64,000 nt of DNA from the NCBI GenBank assembly GCA_028554795.2, contig CM068839.1, forward strand, positions 16,151,220 through 16,215,219, in the 5' to 3' direction. Origin of the DNA: Sinohyriopsis cumingii. Lineage: Eukaryota > Mollusca > Bivalvia > Unionida > Unionidae. The translations under genes were made by a program, and so were the position numbers. The notes under the pieces are model-generated. The model searched no databases. It saw only the letters and a program-made list of their open reading frames with translations, and was not told where the DNA came from. This document shows positions 46,344-55,989 of this stretch, in pieces. Each line of letters begins with the position of its first letter. The first letter of the stretch is position 1.

Positions 46344-47042
46344 TCAAACAATTTCCGAATTTTTTGCTAAATGTTCTTTCCAGATGTCGTTGTAGATGAT
46401 GACATCATTGATGCAAGCATCACAATTGTCAAGACCAGTGGTAATCATATTCATGAGACGTTCAAATGTACTTGGCGACCCTTTGATCCCAAAAGGCATT
46501 ACTTTATATTGGTAAAGTTCATCTGGAGTCACGAATGCCGAAATTTCCTTTGTTCTTGATGTTAGTGGAATCTGCCATAATCCTTTCAGAAGGTCAAATT
46601 TGGTGATATATTTGGCATTCCCGATATTATGAATACGGTCACCGATTCTTGGTAATGGGAATAAATCTGTTTTTGTCACACTATTCACCTTCCTATAATC
46701 AGTACACATACGGAAAGTTTTATCTGGTTTTGGAACAAGTATGCATGGTGAACTCCAGTCACTTTTACTGTGCTCTATAAAATCATTCTCCAGCAAATAT
46801 TGAATTTTTTTTCCCAAGTATTCCTGTTTGAAAGGGTTCATCAAGTACGGGTATTGTTTGACAGGTTTGGAATGTACAATTTCAACGTCATGGAAAATGT
46901 TGCCTGTTCTTGTAGAAACATCTGGAAATAAGTGCACGTATTGTAATGATAACTGTTTAAGTTCATTTCTTTCTTGCTCTTGCAAATGTGAAAGTTTCTG
47001 GTCCAGATCTTTCATAATTTCTGAATTCCGAAGATTTGTCAC
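46344..47042 (-). CDS. Ty3/Gypsy reverse transcriptase fragment
   Basis: An open frame of 232 codons carries reverse transcriptase landmarks: WSSPCILVPKPDKTFRMCTD, then DYRKVN, FPLPRI, KYITKFDLLKG, AFVTP and YKVMPFGIKGSPSTFERLMN. The catalytic Y-x-D-D box is changed to C-I-N-D (in DACINDVIIYNDIW), losing one catalytic Asp, so the enzyme would be inactive. The segment before it (to about 47,220) is broken and joins Polinton sequence; no 5' LTR, gag or protease was found, so the insertion is truncated at its 5' end. It is nested in the Polinton between the 65-codon gene and the ATPase gene. Confidence 0.9.
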   Translation of the reverse strand: MTNLRNSEIMKDLDQKLSHLQEQERNELKQLSLQYVHLFPDVSTRTGNIFHDVEIVHSKPVKQYPYLMNPFKQEYLGKKIQYLLENDFIEHSKSDWSSPCILVPKPDKTFRMCTDYRKVNSVTKTDLFPLPRIGDRIHNIGNAKYITKFDLLKGLWQIPLTSRTKEISAFVTPDELYQYKVMPFGIKGSPSTFERLMNMITTGLDNCDACINDVIIYNDIWKEHLAKNSEIV

Positions 47043-47255
47043 TCAAATATCAGTAGAATCCGATGATATTCCTTCACTTAGATCTTCACCGAGTGGGACA
47101 GGTACAACTAAATTAATTGCATGTTTAACCTGGATATCTCTTTCAATTTATTCCCAGCTTGTGCAGTTACCAGAGATAAGACAAAGAAAGCTCTTGATAA
47201 GGAAGTATTTCTTTAGCTGACACGTGTATTGGTCAAGCTTTTCATGAGGTCAGTT

Positions 47256-47973
47256 TCACTCCTTGTTTGGATCATTGAGAAGGTATTGATCATAGTGATC
47301 CTCTTTTAACCACTCATTCTCTTTATAATCGGGAGTAGTGGGCTTTAAATTCATGAGTAAATGGGCGTCTGGGGTTTGAGTGGCATCGTCGTACGCATGA
47401 GTTAGTCAAGGCGTTCCTAACTGTTTGGGTAAGACTTGCACTTGCGATTTATCTCTAGGGCTTTTAAACAAAACCACATAATGTGCATTGAGACTGATGG
47501 TGTGATGGGCTTTATTTTGTTGAAGCACATTTTGGGTGATGTAAATGACACTGGCATTACGATGATGCCCTTTGCGATTAAACCACAGTTTAATTTCTTC
47601 TTCGTCTTTTTCTAACATGTAGTCGAAAATGACCAGATTGGTTTTTACTGGGGTCAGACACGATCCCGTTGTCTTCACCAGGAATGTCTTCCACAAAGAT
47701 GATGGAATCGCCTTGCCTTTCTCGCAAGAGGCTGTATGCCCATTGCTACTCTTTGTAACACCACACGATCCGTTGAGGTGGAAGATCGATCAAATGATTT
47801 TTATATTCGATCCAACGTTTGACGAATTCGGTTTTGCCTGAACTGCTAGGCCCCACTATTAACATGTTAAAGGGATGGCGAAGATAAAAGGCCTCCCAAC
47901 TGGTGCGATCTAAGTGCTCGTCGATGACTTTGAAAGTGGAGGAAGAAGGAATAGGTACAGCAGATGCAGCCAT
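47256..47973 (-). pseudogene. Polinton FtsK/HerA-type packaging ATPase (frameshifted)
   Basis: ATG 47,973 starts MAASAVPIPSSSTFKVIDEH. The Walker A loop is MLIVGPSSSGKTEFV (about 47,860-47,820). After a frame change near 47,745-47,700 come the Walker B strand LVIFDYMLE and the sensor-like VIYITQN, then SLNAHYVVLFKSPRDKSQ. A second change near 47,405 leads to a C-terminus AHLLMNLKPTTPD...LLNDPNKE and stop at 47,256. This is the genome-packaging ATPase of Polintons and adintoviruses, of A32 type. A TATA box and the upstream gene's AATAAA lie just before it. The Gypsy element begins right after its 3' end. Confidence 0.9.
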
Positions 47974-48020
47974 AGTGCAAGGAATGTCACTTTTGACACG
48001 AAGACAGATAAGACAAGTGT

Positions 48021-48050
48021 CTTTATAATTTTTTTCGGGACAGGTTTATT
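48021..48050 (-). promoter_or_regulatory. ATPase TATA box next to upstream AATAAA
   Basis: On the - strand AATTATAAAG (48,030-48,021) lies 48 nt before the ATPase ATG. AATAAA (48,050-48,045), a likely poly(A) signal for the upstream gene, lies 14 nt before it. The two signals are packed together as in compact viral genomes. Confidence 0.6.
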
Positions 48051-48153
48051 TTTTTAAATAAGAACAACACGAAAGACAAAAATGCATAAAAGCCAAATGG
48101 TTAAGTACAGCGTTAGAATACACATCAAAATGATCAGAGTTGAATATAACAAG

Positions 48154-48632
48154 TTACTGTACAAAATGTTTTGGTAACAAAGGTGTCCTAGGTACAGTGT
48201 GTAATGTTCTTACAGTCTCCACATCGGGTACAGTCACACAGGTGTCCTTCCGGAGTGGCCTTTCGGGAATGTCCATGACAATCCAGTCCTGAAGGAAGTG
48301 GTTTTCCTCGGTGACGGGTTCTTCTAGCACTGTCACTAACACATGTTCAAAAGTTACTTTATTCACTGGTCGTTTGAACTGAGAATCACAACTCTTGGAC
48401 ATAATTGGCCACTTCTTTGGTCCAAGCCTCGAAACTCCAATTTTTATATTCACGTACATCTGTCCAGTGAGGGTGTAAGTCACAAGCTACATACACATCG
48501 ATGTTCACATCTTCAGTACCTAAACGTTGACGAATCTTTCTTTCCCCGTAGAGGTCGAGAAGAATCCATATGAAAATGCAAGGCTTTTAACAAAACGAGT
48601 TTCTTGTGCTCATTTAAAGGGACCACTTTCAT
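48154..48632 (-). pseudogene. Unknown Polinton protein (frameshifted)
   Basis: ATG 48,632 opens MKVVPLNEHKKLVLLKALHF. After a frame change comes DVYVACDLHPHWTDVREYKN and NWSFEAWTKEVANYVQEL, then, after another, FEHVLVTVLEEPVTEENHFL and a stop at 48,154. The text changes frame at least twice, so the gene is broken. A TATA box lies at 48,861-48,870, giving a leader of about 200 nt, and AATAAA lies 104 bp after the stop. No family recognised; a structural protein is possible. Confidence 0.5.
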
Positions 48633-48860
48633 GTTTTATTTGGTGGCAAGTAATGTTGGTAAAGAGTCCACAAGGAATCGGCTGGTAAACGAAACCACAG
48701 AAAGGAACTCACTAAGACACACACCACACGTCGACTCCAATTCAATGGAAACAGTTCTCGTCGTAAGTGTTGGTAATCCTCCACCGTTTGAATACTCTCA
48801 TCAATTACCCTCCACGGAATCTGTTGTACCACCACTGATAAAGGCCGTGGCATGGTAGCC

Positions 48861-48870
48861 CGTTTTTATA
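48861..48870 (-). promoter_or_regulatory. TATA box overlapping a stop codon
   Basis: TATAAAAACG on the - strand, preceded by GAGG. The TAA inside it (48,868-48,866) is also the stop codon of the upstream gene. A 74-codon open frame beginning 16 nt after the box would start before the expected transcription start and is not used. Confidence 0.6.
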
Positions 48871-49165
48871 CCTCTTTTTGTCGGAGGCAATAAGTGTACT
48901 TTCTGCATAGAGATGATCGTACTCCAGTGGCGAGTCTAAATGGTTTGGTCACTAACTTGCACATCACAAGACACCGTTCAGAAGTTTCATCTTGAACTAA
49001 GTTTACGTTGAGCAAAAGATTTTGGTAACCCTCTAACTCTTCCTCTGGAATTCCTTACAGTATGACTACCTTGTAGTAAAAGGAAGCAGTCACAAGAAAC
49101 CAATCTTGCTCGCCCACATCCAGCTTAACAATGTCTGACCACCGGAACACTTTCATCTGAATCAT
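48866..49165 (-). pseudogene. Unknown Polinton protein, ~100 codons, one in-frame stop
   Basis: From ATG 49,165: MIQMKVFRWSDIVKLDVGEQ, then DWFLVTASFYYKVVIL, a stop, then GIPEEELEGYQNLLLNVNLV and on to a terminal stop that forms part of the next gene's TATA box. The single stop within otherwise good coding text suggests recent decay. A TATAAATAAT box lies at 49,335-49,344. Not recognised. Confidence 0.55.
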
Positions 49166-49334
49166 TTGTCTTATAGCATTCAGGTACCAATGGTTTAAAC
49201 ATCGGTGACGTGACAGATGCAGTTGTTCTTGCGTTTCACTTTTATTTTGACCAGCTTTCGGTAAACGCGTTATCTAAACTACACAGGCAAACTACGAATG
49301 TTCTCTTATAAAGTATCCATGGATCATGTCACTC

Positions 49335-49344
49335 ATTATTTATA
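49335..49344 (-). promoter_or_regulatory. TATA box of the ~100-codon gene
   Basis: TATAAATAAT on the - strand, within GGGTATAAATAATGAG, about 170 nt before ATG 49,165. It lies 34 nt after the upstream gene's AATAAA (49,383-49,378). Confidence 0.55.
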
Positions 49345-49382
49345 CCCACGTTAGGGATCACTTCTAATTGTCCTTATTTTAT

Positions 49383-49769
49383 TTACAATCTTCTCCTAGA
49401 GCGAAAGTAATGGACATAGTGAGTAATTTCTGACCACTGCCATTCAGGGTACCGGTCAAAAATGTCAATAAAATCTTCAAATGTAAACAGTATAAAGCGG
49501 AATAATCGGATAAACGCAGTCTTGATCCAGAGAAATCTAACGAGATTGTTGACTTTTTTAATTTTCCTCTTGTGAATTTCTTGACACAAAAGGTCTACAG
49601 TCACCAATGGAGATTTTGCTCTGGCAAGTCCTTGCAAAACATTATTGTAGATCTTCTCTTCCAGATCGTTTGGTATTCCTTGAGTATTACTTTTCAGACG
49701 GGGTTTAAATACTTGTCTCGGCGTTGTCCAATGTTTGACTTCTAGCCAAGCTGGTTTCTTAAACAACAT
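49383..49769 (-). CDS. Unknown Polinton protein, 128 residues
   Basis: Intact frame from ATG 49,769 (MLFKKPAWLEVKHWTTPRQV) to TAA 49,383; the stop overlaps AATAAA (TAAATAAA), a likely poly(A) signal. The protein is basic with an aromatic, helical C-terminal half (FLWIKTAFIRLFRFILFTFE). Its start lies 14 nt beyond the stop of the BIR gene, so both may share a message. No known domain; it is one of the few unbroken genes in the element. It could be a small virion or membrane-interacting protein, but this is a guess. Confidence 0.6.
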   Translation of the reverse strand: MLFKKPAWLEVKHWTTPRQVFKPRLKSNTQGIPNDLEEKIYNNVLQGLARAKSPLVTVDLLCQEIHKRKIKKVNNLVRFLWIKTAFIRLFRFILFTFEDFIDIFDRYPEWQWSEITHYVHYFRSRRRL

Positions 49770-49780
49770 GGTATGCCACT

Positions 49781-50107
49781 TCAATGACTACGTCCCACTA
49801 AAGGTAGGTAGTGACAATGCTGAGAACATCGAGCATGTTCCAGGTAAGCCGAATCTTTCTGATTCCACTCGTAAAGTGACACACCGCAACTGGAGCACTT
49901 GATTTTATTCCCTGTGCCCAAATAGATAAATCCGGCTCTGGCTAATTCTTCGGTGGTAGGTCCTCCCAGATATTAAGGCCATTTTCCTTGGAAAGTTTGG
50001 AATTGACTTTCAAAGTATTCAGGTAATCATACAGGGAACGAATACTCGTCTTTCACAGGTTCATTTCGATGAGAGTACGGTGAAATCCGCTCAATTTTGG
50101 ATGACAT
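49781..50107 (-). pseudogene. BIR-domain (IAP-like) protein encoded by the Polinton
   Basis: From ATG 50,107 (MSSKIERISPYSHRNEPVKD) one frame, with two in-frame stops, runs to TGA 49,781. It shows a full baculoviral IAP repeat: QTFQGKWP, then TTEELARAGFIYLGTGNKIK, then the zinc ligands C-x2-C-x16-H-x6-C (CSSCGVSLYEWN...LEHARCSQHC). The usual Arg at the start of the R-x-TF motif is Gln. BIR proteins block caspases or act in ubiquitin signalling, and insect and mollusc DNA viruses carry them. Here it is single-BIR, about 108 codons, without a RING finger. A role in blocking host apoptosis is inferred from the family; the stops (near 50,035 and 49,995) indicate it is no longer made intact. Confidence 0.85.
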
Positions 50108-50466
50108 CCGTAGGGTGGTAGCTGCATGGTTTCACGTGGAGGATGACAATGATAATGAAAACCAGTAAAGTGTTAAGGTGTTCTGTAACGAGTGGCATCG
50201 CTTTCGCATCCGTCAGGTTTCACACGCACAGCATCACTTTCTCGGTAAGTGTAGTGGTAGTAGTAGTAGTAGTCAAAGCAAAGTTCCCATGATGTGATAC
50301 TGAATCGCTGAGGTCACAGTGTACGGCAGCGCTGTCATCGCAAGGCATAGCTTCGCACTCCACTTGAGAATCCCCGAACTTGAATGAAGTCTGTTTAAAA
50401 GTAATCATCTTTCTCCCTTGGTCTTGGTAGTTACAATTAACTAACGGTCTTGGACGTTGTCCCTTT
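50108..50466 (-). other. Polinton segment between polymerase and BIR gene
   Basis: An open frame on the - strand reads MITFKQTSFKFGDSQVECEA from 50,408 to about 50,220 and ends with a Thr run from an AGT/GTA repeat. It may be a small gene or polymerase read-through; no domain recognised. Confidence 0.35.
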
Positions 50467-53400
50467 TTATAGGCTGACCAATATCGACGTGACCGTAAAG
50501 TTGTTGGGAAGCCACACTCGCTTCTGGTATACGATTTCATACATTTTTTCCAAAGGCCGACTGAAAATTTGGTGTGTGGGTAAACGTGCAATCTTGTGCA
50601 GCACGTAGAAGGTCGCTTTAAAATTTACATCCTGTCCAGACTGCAAGGCTTCTTTCAACACGCCAAAGTTCACCACTCGACTGGTGCGATAATTGAGAGT
50701 CAATCCTTTCACTTTACACTCGGTGTGCACTTCTCCTTGTTTGTTCAGGTATTCGTAATGTAATTTTGGAACCTCCACTAGCAAAAATTAAAAATCTTAT
50801 CGTCGGGGCGCTTGTGCGTCCAGGTTCCAAAACGGTCTCCTTCGATTCTAGGGTTACAGTGACCCAAGCGATCGATGTAGTTGCAACTGTCCGTGTCAAA
50901 GTACAGAACGCGATCCCCTAACAGTTCTAAAACTTCGTACAATTTTAAGCGAGCATGAGATGTCACGTAAGCCACAATGATAACATTTCCAAATTCGTCG
51001 GCTTCTACAAGGTCCAGTTCTTCTTCGCAATTGACTAAGATCAAGTCCTCATGAAGGACATTCGCGTGTTTCGTATATTAGTTGTTCTAGTAAATCATCT
51101 GGAAATAGCAGGATGGTTCTGTCAAATACTCCGTCTTGGGTAAACACGGTCGTTGTGCCAATTTACCCAAAAAGCAATTTGACATCACTTTGGCAAACGA
51201 TCGCCTTCCTTCCTTTTTCTCCACGTGGTCTAAACAAAAGTGTTGCCTTCCTGCTCCCATTATTTCTCTTTAAATTTCTTTTGGTCTTCAGGAGTATGGC
51301 ACCAGGAAGGATAGCTGTTGGCTTCTTGTTTCAGTTTCAAAAAGGCATCCACTTAGTCGGCAAAAATGTGTTTCTGAGTCCCGTCGCCCTTGTGGTATTA
51401 TTCTGTCTTGGGAAAGTGGTAAATTTTGTACACTTGTAACAGTTGGTATCCCAAGTCCAGAGCTTTGAACAATTCCACGCTGACCCACGTTATCGTCAAG
51501 GCGCGTTCTTCCTGGGTGTGCTGACAATGCTGGTCTTGATTGCACATTTCGGCACAAGTACTGCACAATGGAAACATCAGTTTTCCTTGGCAATGGTGAG
51601 GTAAAAAGAGAGGGTACAAGGCTGTGGGAGCAAGACTTTGCACTTGATCATTCCTTCGTATTGTCGAACGTCGTCCAGGTCGATGTGCTCGGTTAGTAAT
51701 TGCAAGTGCCCTGGGGGAAAGTGGCAATATTTGCACACGTAAGGATACATCGAACACACGTCCAAGTATTTGATTTCTTGTCCTTTCTCCTCATTGGGGT
51801 GGTACAGTAAACAGATGCCATTCGTCCGTCCTCCGTACAAATTATCCCGCGGATTCAGTGGGTCCACCAGCATGTAACTTTCCACGATGCGTTTAAACTC
51901 GGGATCGGTTTTCAAACGGTGATCATACTCGTTTTCCCACATTTCCACCACTTGGTATCCTTGCAGTTCTAACTTCAAGCGTCGCTGACAAGTGGTCTCG
52001 TACAAGTCTTCCATGGTCCATTGTAAAAACTGATTTTTAGTGTCACGTTGAGGGTAGCAAAGGGGAAATCAGTGAAAAAAGCATCCGTTAAACTCGTACA
52101 CGATCTTGGAGTTTTCTAAGTTTAAGTCCCAGCCATCCACAGAATACGTTCCGATGGTCTATTTGCCGCCTCCGTTGCGGGCATGTTGAATCCATTTGTC
52201 TTCTTTGTTATACGAGCAATGTAGCCAGCGTAGGGCTTTGACCGAGTATTGACGTTTGACATGGTCGTTTGAAGGCAGATGACAGCTAGGGTGTTTTCGG
52301 GCATGAATCGTTGGCGGTACACTAAGGAACACGCTTTGGCAATGGAGCATGCTTCATTCAAAGGATTGATCCCTCTGTGTTCCGTGAACAGTTCTCGCAA
52401 TTTTCCACAGCAACGCCTTAAAATGTCCACGTCGGAACGACAATACTTTAACATTTCTTCCTGAAAGTCAAAGGGGTCTGAGGTGTGAGTCTGGTACCAA
52501 GCGTAGAATGCTTCTCGTTGTTCATGCACATGTTGTCGGGGTCGTAGTAGTGAGCCTCAGGTGAATGGGGTAGAACGGCGTTTTATTGGCTTCGGTATTG
52601 AAAAAGTGCGGAAAATAGCCTTTGGTCATTTCTGTCATTCCAAACGTTTTAGGTGTTCAACTCAAAAGTAAGGCCAAGTAAATCATCGAATCATTAAACG
52701 GCATTTGTCCCACTTGCATGAAAATGATTTTGGCTCCGTTCAAAGTCACTTTCGGACGTTCGGTACTTTGTTCCATATAGTATCTCATAGGAAACTGTCC
52801 ATCGTATCCCGAGAAATTGTGAGCCATCACCGTGACATGGCGATGGCAATCTCCGTAACGTTCGATGTCGTCTTGGCTCCACGTTTCGTCGCTGGGGTCT
52901 AAGTTCCATTGGGCGAAATCGGCTAGCGTGTTTGGTCCCCGGAAGATTTTTCACGTCCTCCAGGAATCTTGCTGCGGTGAGGACAATGACAAAAGATAGA
53001 TTCTTGGATGCAGTTATCACACGCTCGATGAGCCACGCAGAAATTTGGAAGGTGAATGCCAGTTTCTTGCATGCATTCGAAATCGAAAAAGATGAAATTG
53101 CCTTTCTTCTGTTCATCTTCTTCGTGTTAGGGCTGATATTTTTTAATGTAGCATTCGTGTTCCAAGTCAACGATTTGGTGACAAATGTGACATCGTTTCT
53201 TTCCTGAACATACGTGCGTCTTGGCATTATTGCTATGTATGACTTGTCCACTAGTAGGGCACAATCTCAGGAGTTGACAAGCACTTTCTGATGTGAACCT
53301 TACGTCTTCAGATGTTGTTGGTAACAGGCAGGGCTGACAAAGGTGTGCTGACAAGCAGAGCAATGCACTCGTTCTTGTCCTTCGTCAAGACAGAGTTGAG

Positions 53401-54266
53401 AAGCCAAACATACTGAGCATTTCTGTCCACAATGCTTGTATTGCTCTCCATTGCTATAGCCATAGACACATTTCTCACAGCAATAACCGTATTCCAGGAA
53501 TGCAGCGATACTGGTGATGGCATCGAAATGTTCATCGTGATAATAGACGTGAATGTATTTTCCGTCTTTGAAATGTTTGCCTCGAAACAATAGAGGTCCA
53601 CGCACCTCATGAGGGTGTACATTCAAGGTGTAGCATGAAGCCAAGACGTCTTGCAATTTTTGCATTTCATGAATGCCTCAGGGTGTGTCTTTGGATAGCC
53701 CTGCTTGCTGTAACAGGAGTTTTGCTGTTCTTGGTTATTTGGCTCGGTTCGATTTTTGAATAGTTTGCCGGGCTCATTTCCATTCTACCATCTCGTTCTT
53801 GTCGGCATACGTTCGTCCTACGACGATGGCACGCGCTAAACACATCTAGTATTGAGGGTTATTAATTCGGACGAGACTCTTTTCGGTGCTGCGAAGGTCG
53901 TCCACCAATAACACTTTTTTACGTCCTGTCCCTTGAGGAAGATACACGTGGTCGTGAACAGTGTCGCTTTTCCATCGGTGATGTGAAACTTGTCGTAGGT
54001 TGTTCCACGTGTTGAATCTTGTAAATGACTTTGGAAGATGTCAGTTCTCCTGGGCTGCTAAACTCGATCCAAACGGGGGACTTCAAACTGTCGTGATGAC
54101 TAGAAAATCTCAAGCGATCGTCTTCTTTGGCTTGACAATGACATTTCAGTGTGGTTAACAAAGAATCCCACACCTCGGTGATGAACCCTATGCTTTCTCC
54201 AACGGTTAATGGTGGTGAATTTTGGTTGGATGTAGGATCTCTGGGTCTGGATTCTGGCTCACTCAT
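50467..54266 (-). pseudogene. Protein-primed family B DNA polymerase (broken)
   Basis: Starts at ATG 54,266 (MSEPESRPRDPTSNQ). In order on the - strand: a Cys/His zinc-binding N-terminal region (53,665-53,140; YCCEKC, KHCGQKCSVC), exonuclease I FFDFECMQ (about 53,095), exonuclease II HNFSGYDGQF (about 52,820), exonuclease III YCRSDVDIL (about 52,440), polymerase motifs NLYGGRTNG (51,845), YLDVCSMYPY (51,765) and YFDTDS (50,903-50,886), then KGLTLNYRTS and YQKRVWLPNNF at the C-terminus. Many frame changes and stops divide it into pieces of 60-145 codons. About 1,200 codons in total is usual for Polinton polymerases. It would replicate the linear element from protein-primed ends. Its TATA box is at 54,431-54,440. 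Confidence 0.93.
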
Positions 54267-54430
54267 GTCTTCAAAAACGCTTGCATGAAGTTGAGCTAAG
54301 ACTTCAGCTACTGTGCTAGGCGATAAATCACGTTTCTGCCTCTTACTTTCTTCTCATTTCTCCACGAAATGATGCGATCATTTCATCTTGACTGCAAAAT
54401 ATCAAAAGACTACATTTTGAAAGCCATGGA

Positions 54431-54466
54431 TCCTTTTATATCCATGTCAGACCAGTGTATATAAAG
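54431..54466. promoter_or_regulatory. Divergent TATA boxes: bidirectional promoter
   Basis: TATAAAAGGA on the - strand (54,440-54,431) faces the polymerase gene. TATATAAAG on the + strand (54,458-54,466) faces the right terminal repeat. Only 17 bp lie between them. Histone gene pairs are also often transcribed divergently, but with wider spacing. Confidence 0.7.
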
Positions 54467-54656
54467 GGTCAGTGTTTTCCCTTCCAGTATTCATTTCACT
54501 CTCAAACCGGCCAGAACGATGAAAGAGCCCACATAGATCGAACTTCTCATCAGACCTTTGCGAGGTATCATACGAAAGTTTTCTACAGAGAAGCCGACGG
54601 ACTACTCCCCCTTCTTTCTAGATAAAAGTCAAGATACTTGCTATATATGTTACATA
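54467..54656 (+). pseudogene. Remnant of a + strand right-end gene
   Basis: After the + strand TATA box come a short leader, an ATG at 54,519 (MKEPT then stop), and about 130 bp before the right histone-type stem-loop. No frame is long. The promoter and 3' end of a transcription unit are present, but almost nothing between. The simplest explanation is deletion of a right-end gene, possibly one of the missing hallmark genes. A short non-coding transcript is an alternative. Confidence 0.45.
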
Positions 54657-55122
54657 AACCCAAAGGCCCTTTTCAGGGCCATTCCTATGCCTAGAAAAGA
54701 TTTACTTTCTTGCCTAAAATTTATTTAGTCGGTTGTATAGTTGTTTGCGTCATAGATTAATATCCATAAATCTGTCTGTATGTTGTATGTGTTATATATG
54801 TCTTTATCTTGCCAATCCCGCTCTTCCAAGCGTTCTAGGTTTTCCCCCGCTGTTTAGTCAAATTGAGGTCAGCCCCTTACGGCATTGTTACCAATCTTCA
54901 GTACCATGACGTCACCGCACCTGTTTCGTTTATATGGCCCCTATACAACAACCCCACTTTCCCTTGTCCGTATACAGTCCCAATATTCCCTATGTTAAAT
55001 TCCCATTGTCCGTAAACGTTCCCAGGGGTGTCTGAAAAATCTTGTCCGTAAACGTTGCCAAGGGGGGGGGGGGGCTGTAATATAGTTTCCCCATTGTCCG
55101 TAGAGTATTCCACTATACTACT
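54657..55122 (-). repeat. Polinton right terminal inverted repeat
   Basis: Reverse complement of 40,848-41,338 without the expanded AT tract. Read inward on the - strand it starts AGTAGTATAGTGG and carries GACAA motifs (GGACAATGGGG, GGACAAGATT, GGACAATGGGAATT, GGACAAGGGAAAG). Confidence 0.93.
54665..54700 (+). terminator. Histone-type mRNA 3'-end signal (right arm)
   Basis: Flank CCCAAA, stem-loop GGCCCTTTTCAGGGCC (54,665-54,680), flank ATTCC, then GAAAAGA (54,694-54,700) 13 nt later. Same elements and spacing as in the left arm and the second Polinton. Confidence 0.85.
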
Positions 55123-55128
55123 ATCGCA
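55123..55128. repeat. Target-site duplication (right), ATCGCA
   Basis: Exact copy of 40,842-40,847, directly after the terminus. Confidence 0.93.
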
Positions 55129-55916
55129 GTCGACAATTTATAATAGACACAGTGTTGACATTAGAGAGCTAGGTGATAAAAATAGGAAGTGTTCACAATG
55201 AAGCCTACAATTTATTACATTACGTTATTGGTTTAGTAGGCACTGAAATGAGAGTGGGAGGCCAGCACACATGCCAGATATTTATCATACAGGGTCAGTA
55301 AATATAAACCATTGACCCGACAAACGACAAAACATATTTATTTGACTCAGAAATCATGTAAAATTCAAACGAAAACAATTGCTCACCCGAAATTTATTCG
55401 CAGTATTTCAAATGAATATATATGCTGAACACCTTGGCATGCGCTGAAAAATAACTTTAAATGACTTTTTTCAAAAAAAGGTTTTACAAATTTGCACATG
55501 GTGCGAAAATCTTTCACAACATTCCATTGGGCAACACGTTGACATACGTGACACGTGTCAAACGTGATTTTAAAAATCTAAATTATTGGCTATATTATGT
55601 GCAGGAAATGAGAGTTAAGGGACGAACTATTTAATATTGGAGTAACAGAACAAGGGATTGTCTTTAGGGAGAAAAGAAAACATACCAGCTCCCAACTGGA
55701 TTCAAAACTTTACTTGCCCAGACTTATAATAAAAATAACCTATTATATCCATTATTTTGGTGAAAATAGAAAAATCTATCTAAATATCTTGCTTAAATAA
55801 TTTTTTACAAATCACAACACTATAGATAGTCTCAGCCCCTCTCACCCCACCCCGTTTGGGAAATTAAGTTGTAAGACTCTTTCTCAACAAAACAGAGAAG
55901 CAGCCGAACAGAGCTG
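55129..55916. other. Intergenic, no gene seen; includes a SINE-like body at its end
   Basis: AT-rich sequence. From about 55,790 upward it may be the body and tail of the tRNA-headed repeat whose head is at 55,917-55,989. Confidence 0.45.
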
Positions 55917-55989
55917 ACCTGGGTGGGTATCGAACCCACGGTCTTAGATTGCGAGTTAGACACTACCAACTAAGCTACCGCGGCTGCCA
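55917..55989 (-). repeat. tRNA-like head of a third SINE family (not a functional tRNA)
   Basis: On the - strand: A box TAGCTTAGTTGGTAGTGTC and B box TGGGTTCGATACCCACC, with a perfect T arm. The acceptor stem halves do not pair and the anticodon arm is irregular, so a working tRNA is unlikely. The following - strand sequence (GCTCTGTTCGGCTGC..., down to about 55,800) is probably the SINE body; a single copy is seen. Confidence 0.6.

Larger units (their letters stand above)
40848..55122 (-). mobile_element. Polinton/Maverick element, 14.3 kb, decayed, end to end
   Basis: The element has long terminal inverted repeats starting AGTAGTATAGTGG on both strands, a 6-bp target duplication, and genes for a protein-primed family B DNA polymerase and a FtsK/HerA-type packaging ATPase, the hallmark pair of Polintons and the related adintoviruses. 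Nearly all genes read on the - strand. Frameshifts and stops break the large genes. A ~2.6-kb Gypsy element lies within it. No retroviral-type integrase, capsid or adenovirus-type protease could be recognised, so it probably lost them by deletion. An unusual addition is a BIR-domain protein. Terminal genes end with histone-type 3' signals. Confidence 0.93.

Noticed and set aside
47629..53207. + strand open frames of 60-108 codons across the Polinton
   Set aside because: Antisense shadows of ATPase, polymerase and other - strand genes.
40848..55122. Herpes-like virus integration, because of the BIR gene
   Set aside because: Protein-primed polymerase, A32-type ATPase, terminal inverted repeats and 6-bp duplication identify a Polinton.
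55917..55989. Possible tRNA gene
   Set aside because: Good A and B boxes and T arm, but acceptor stem halves do not pair; fits a SINE head.
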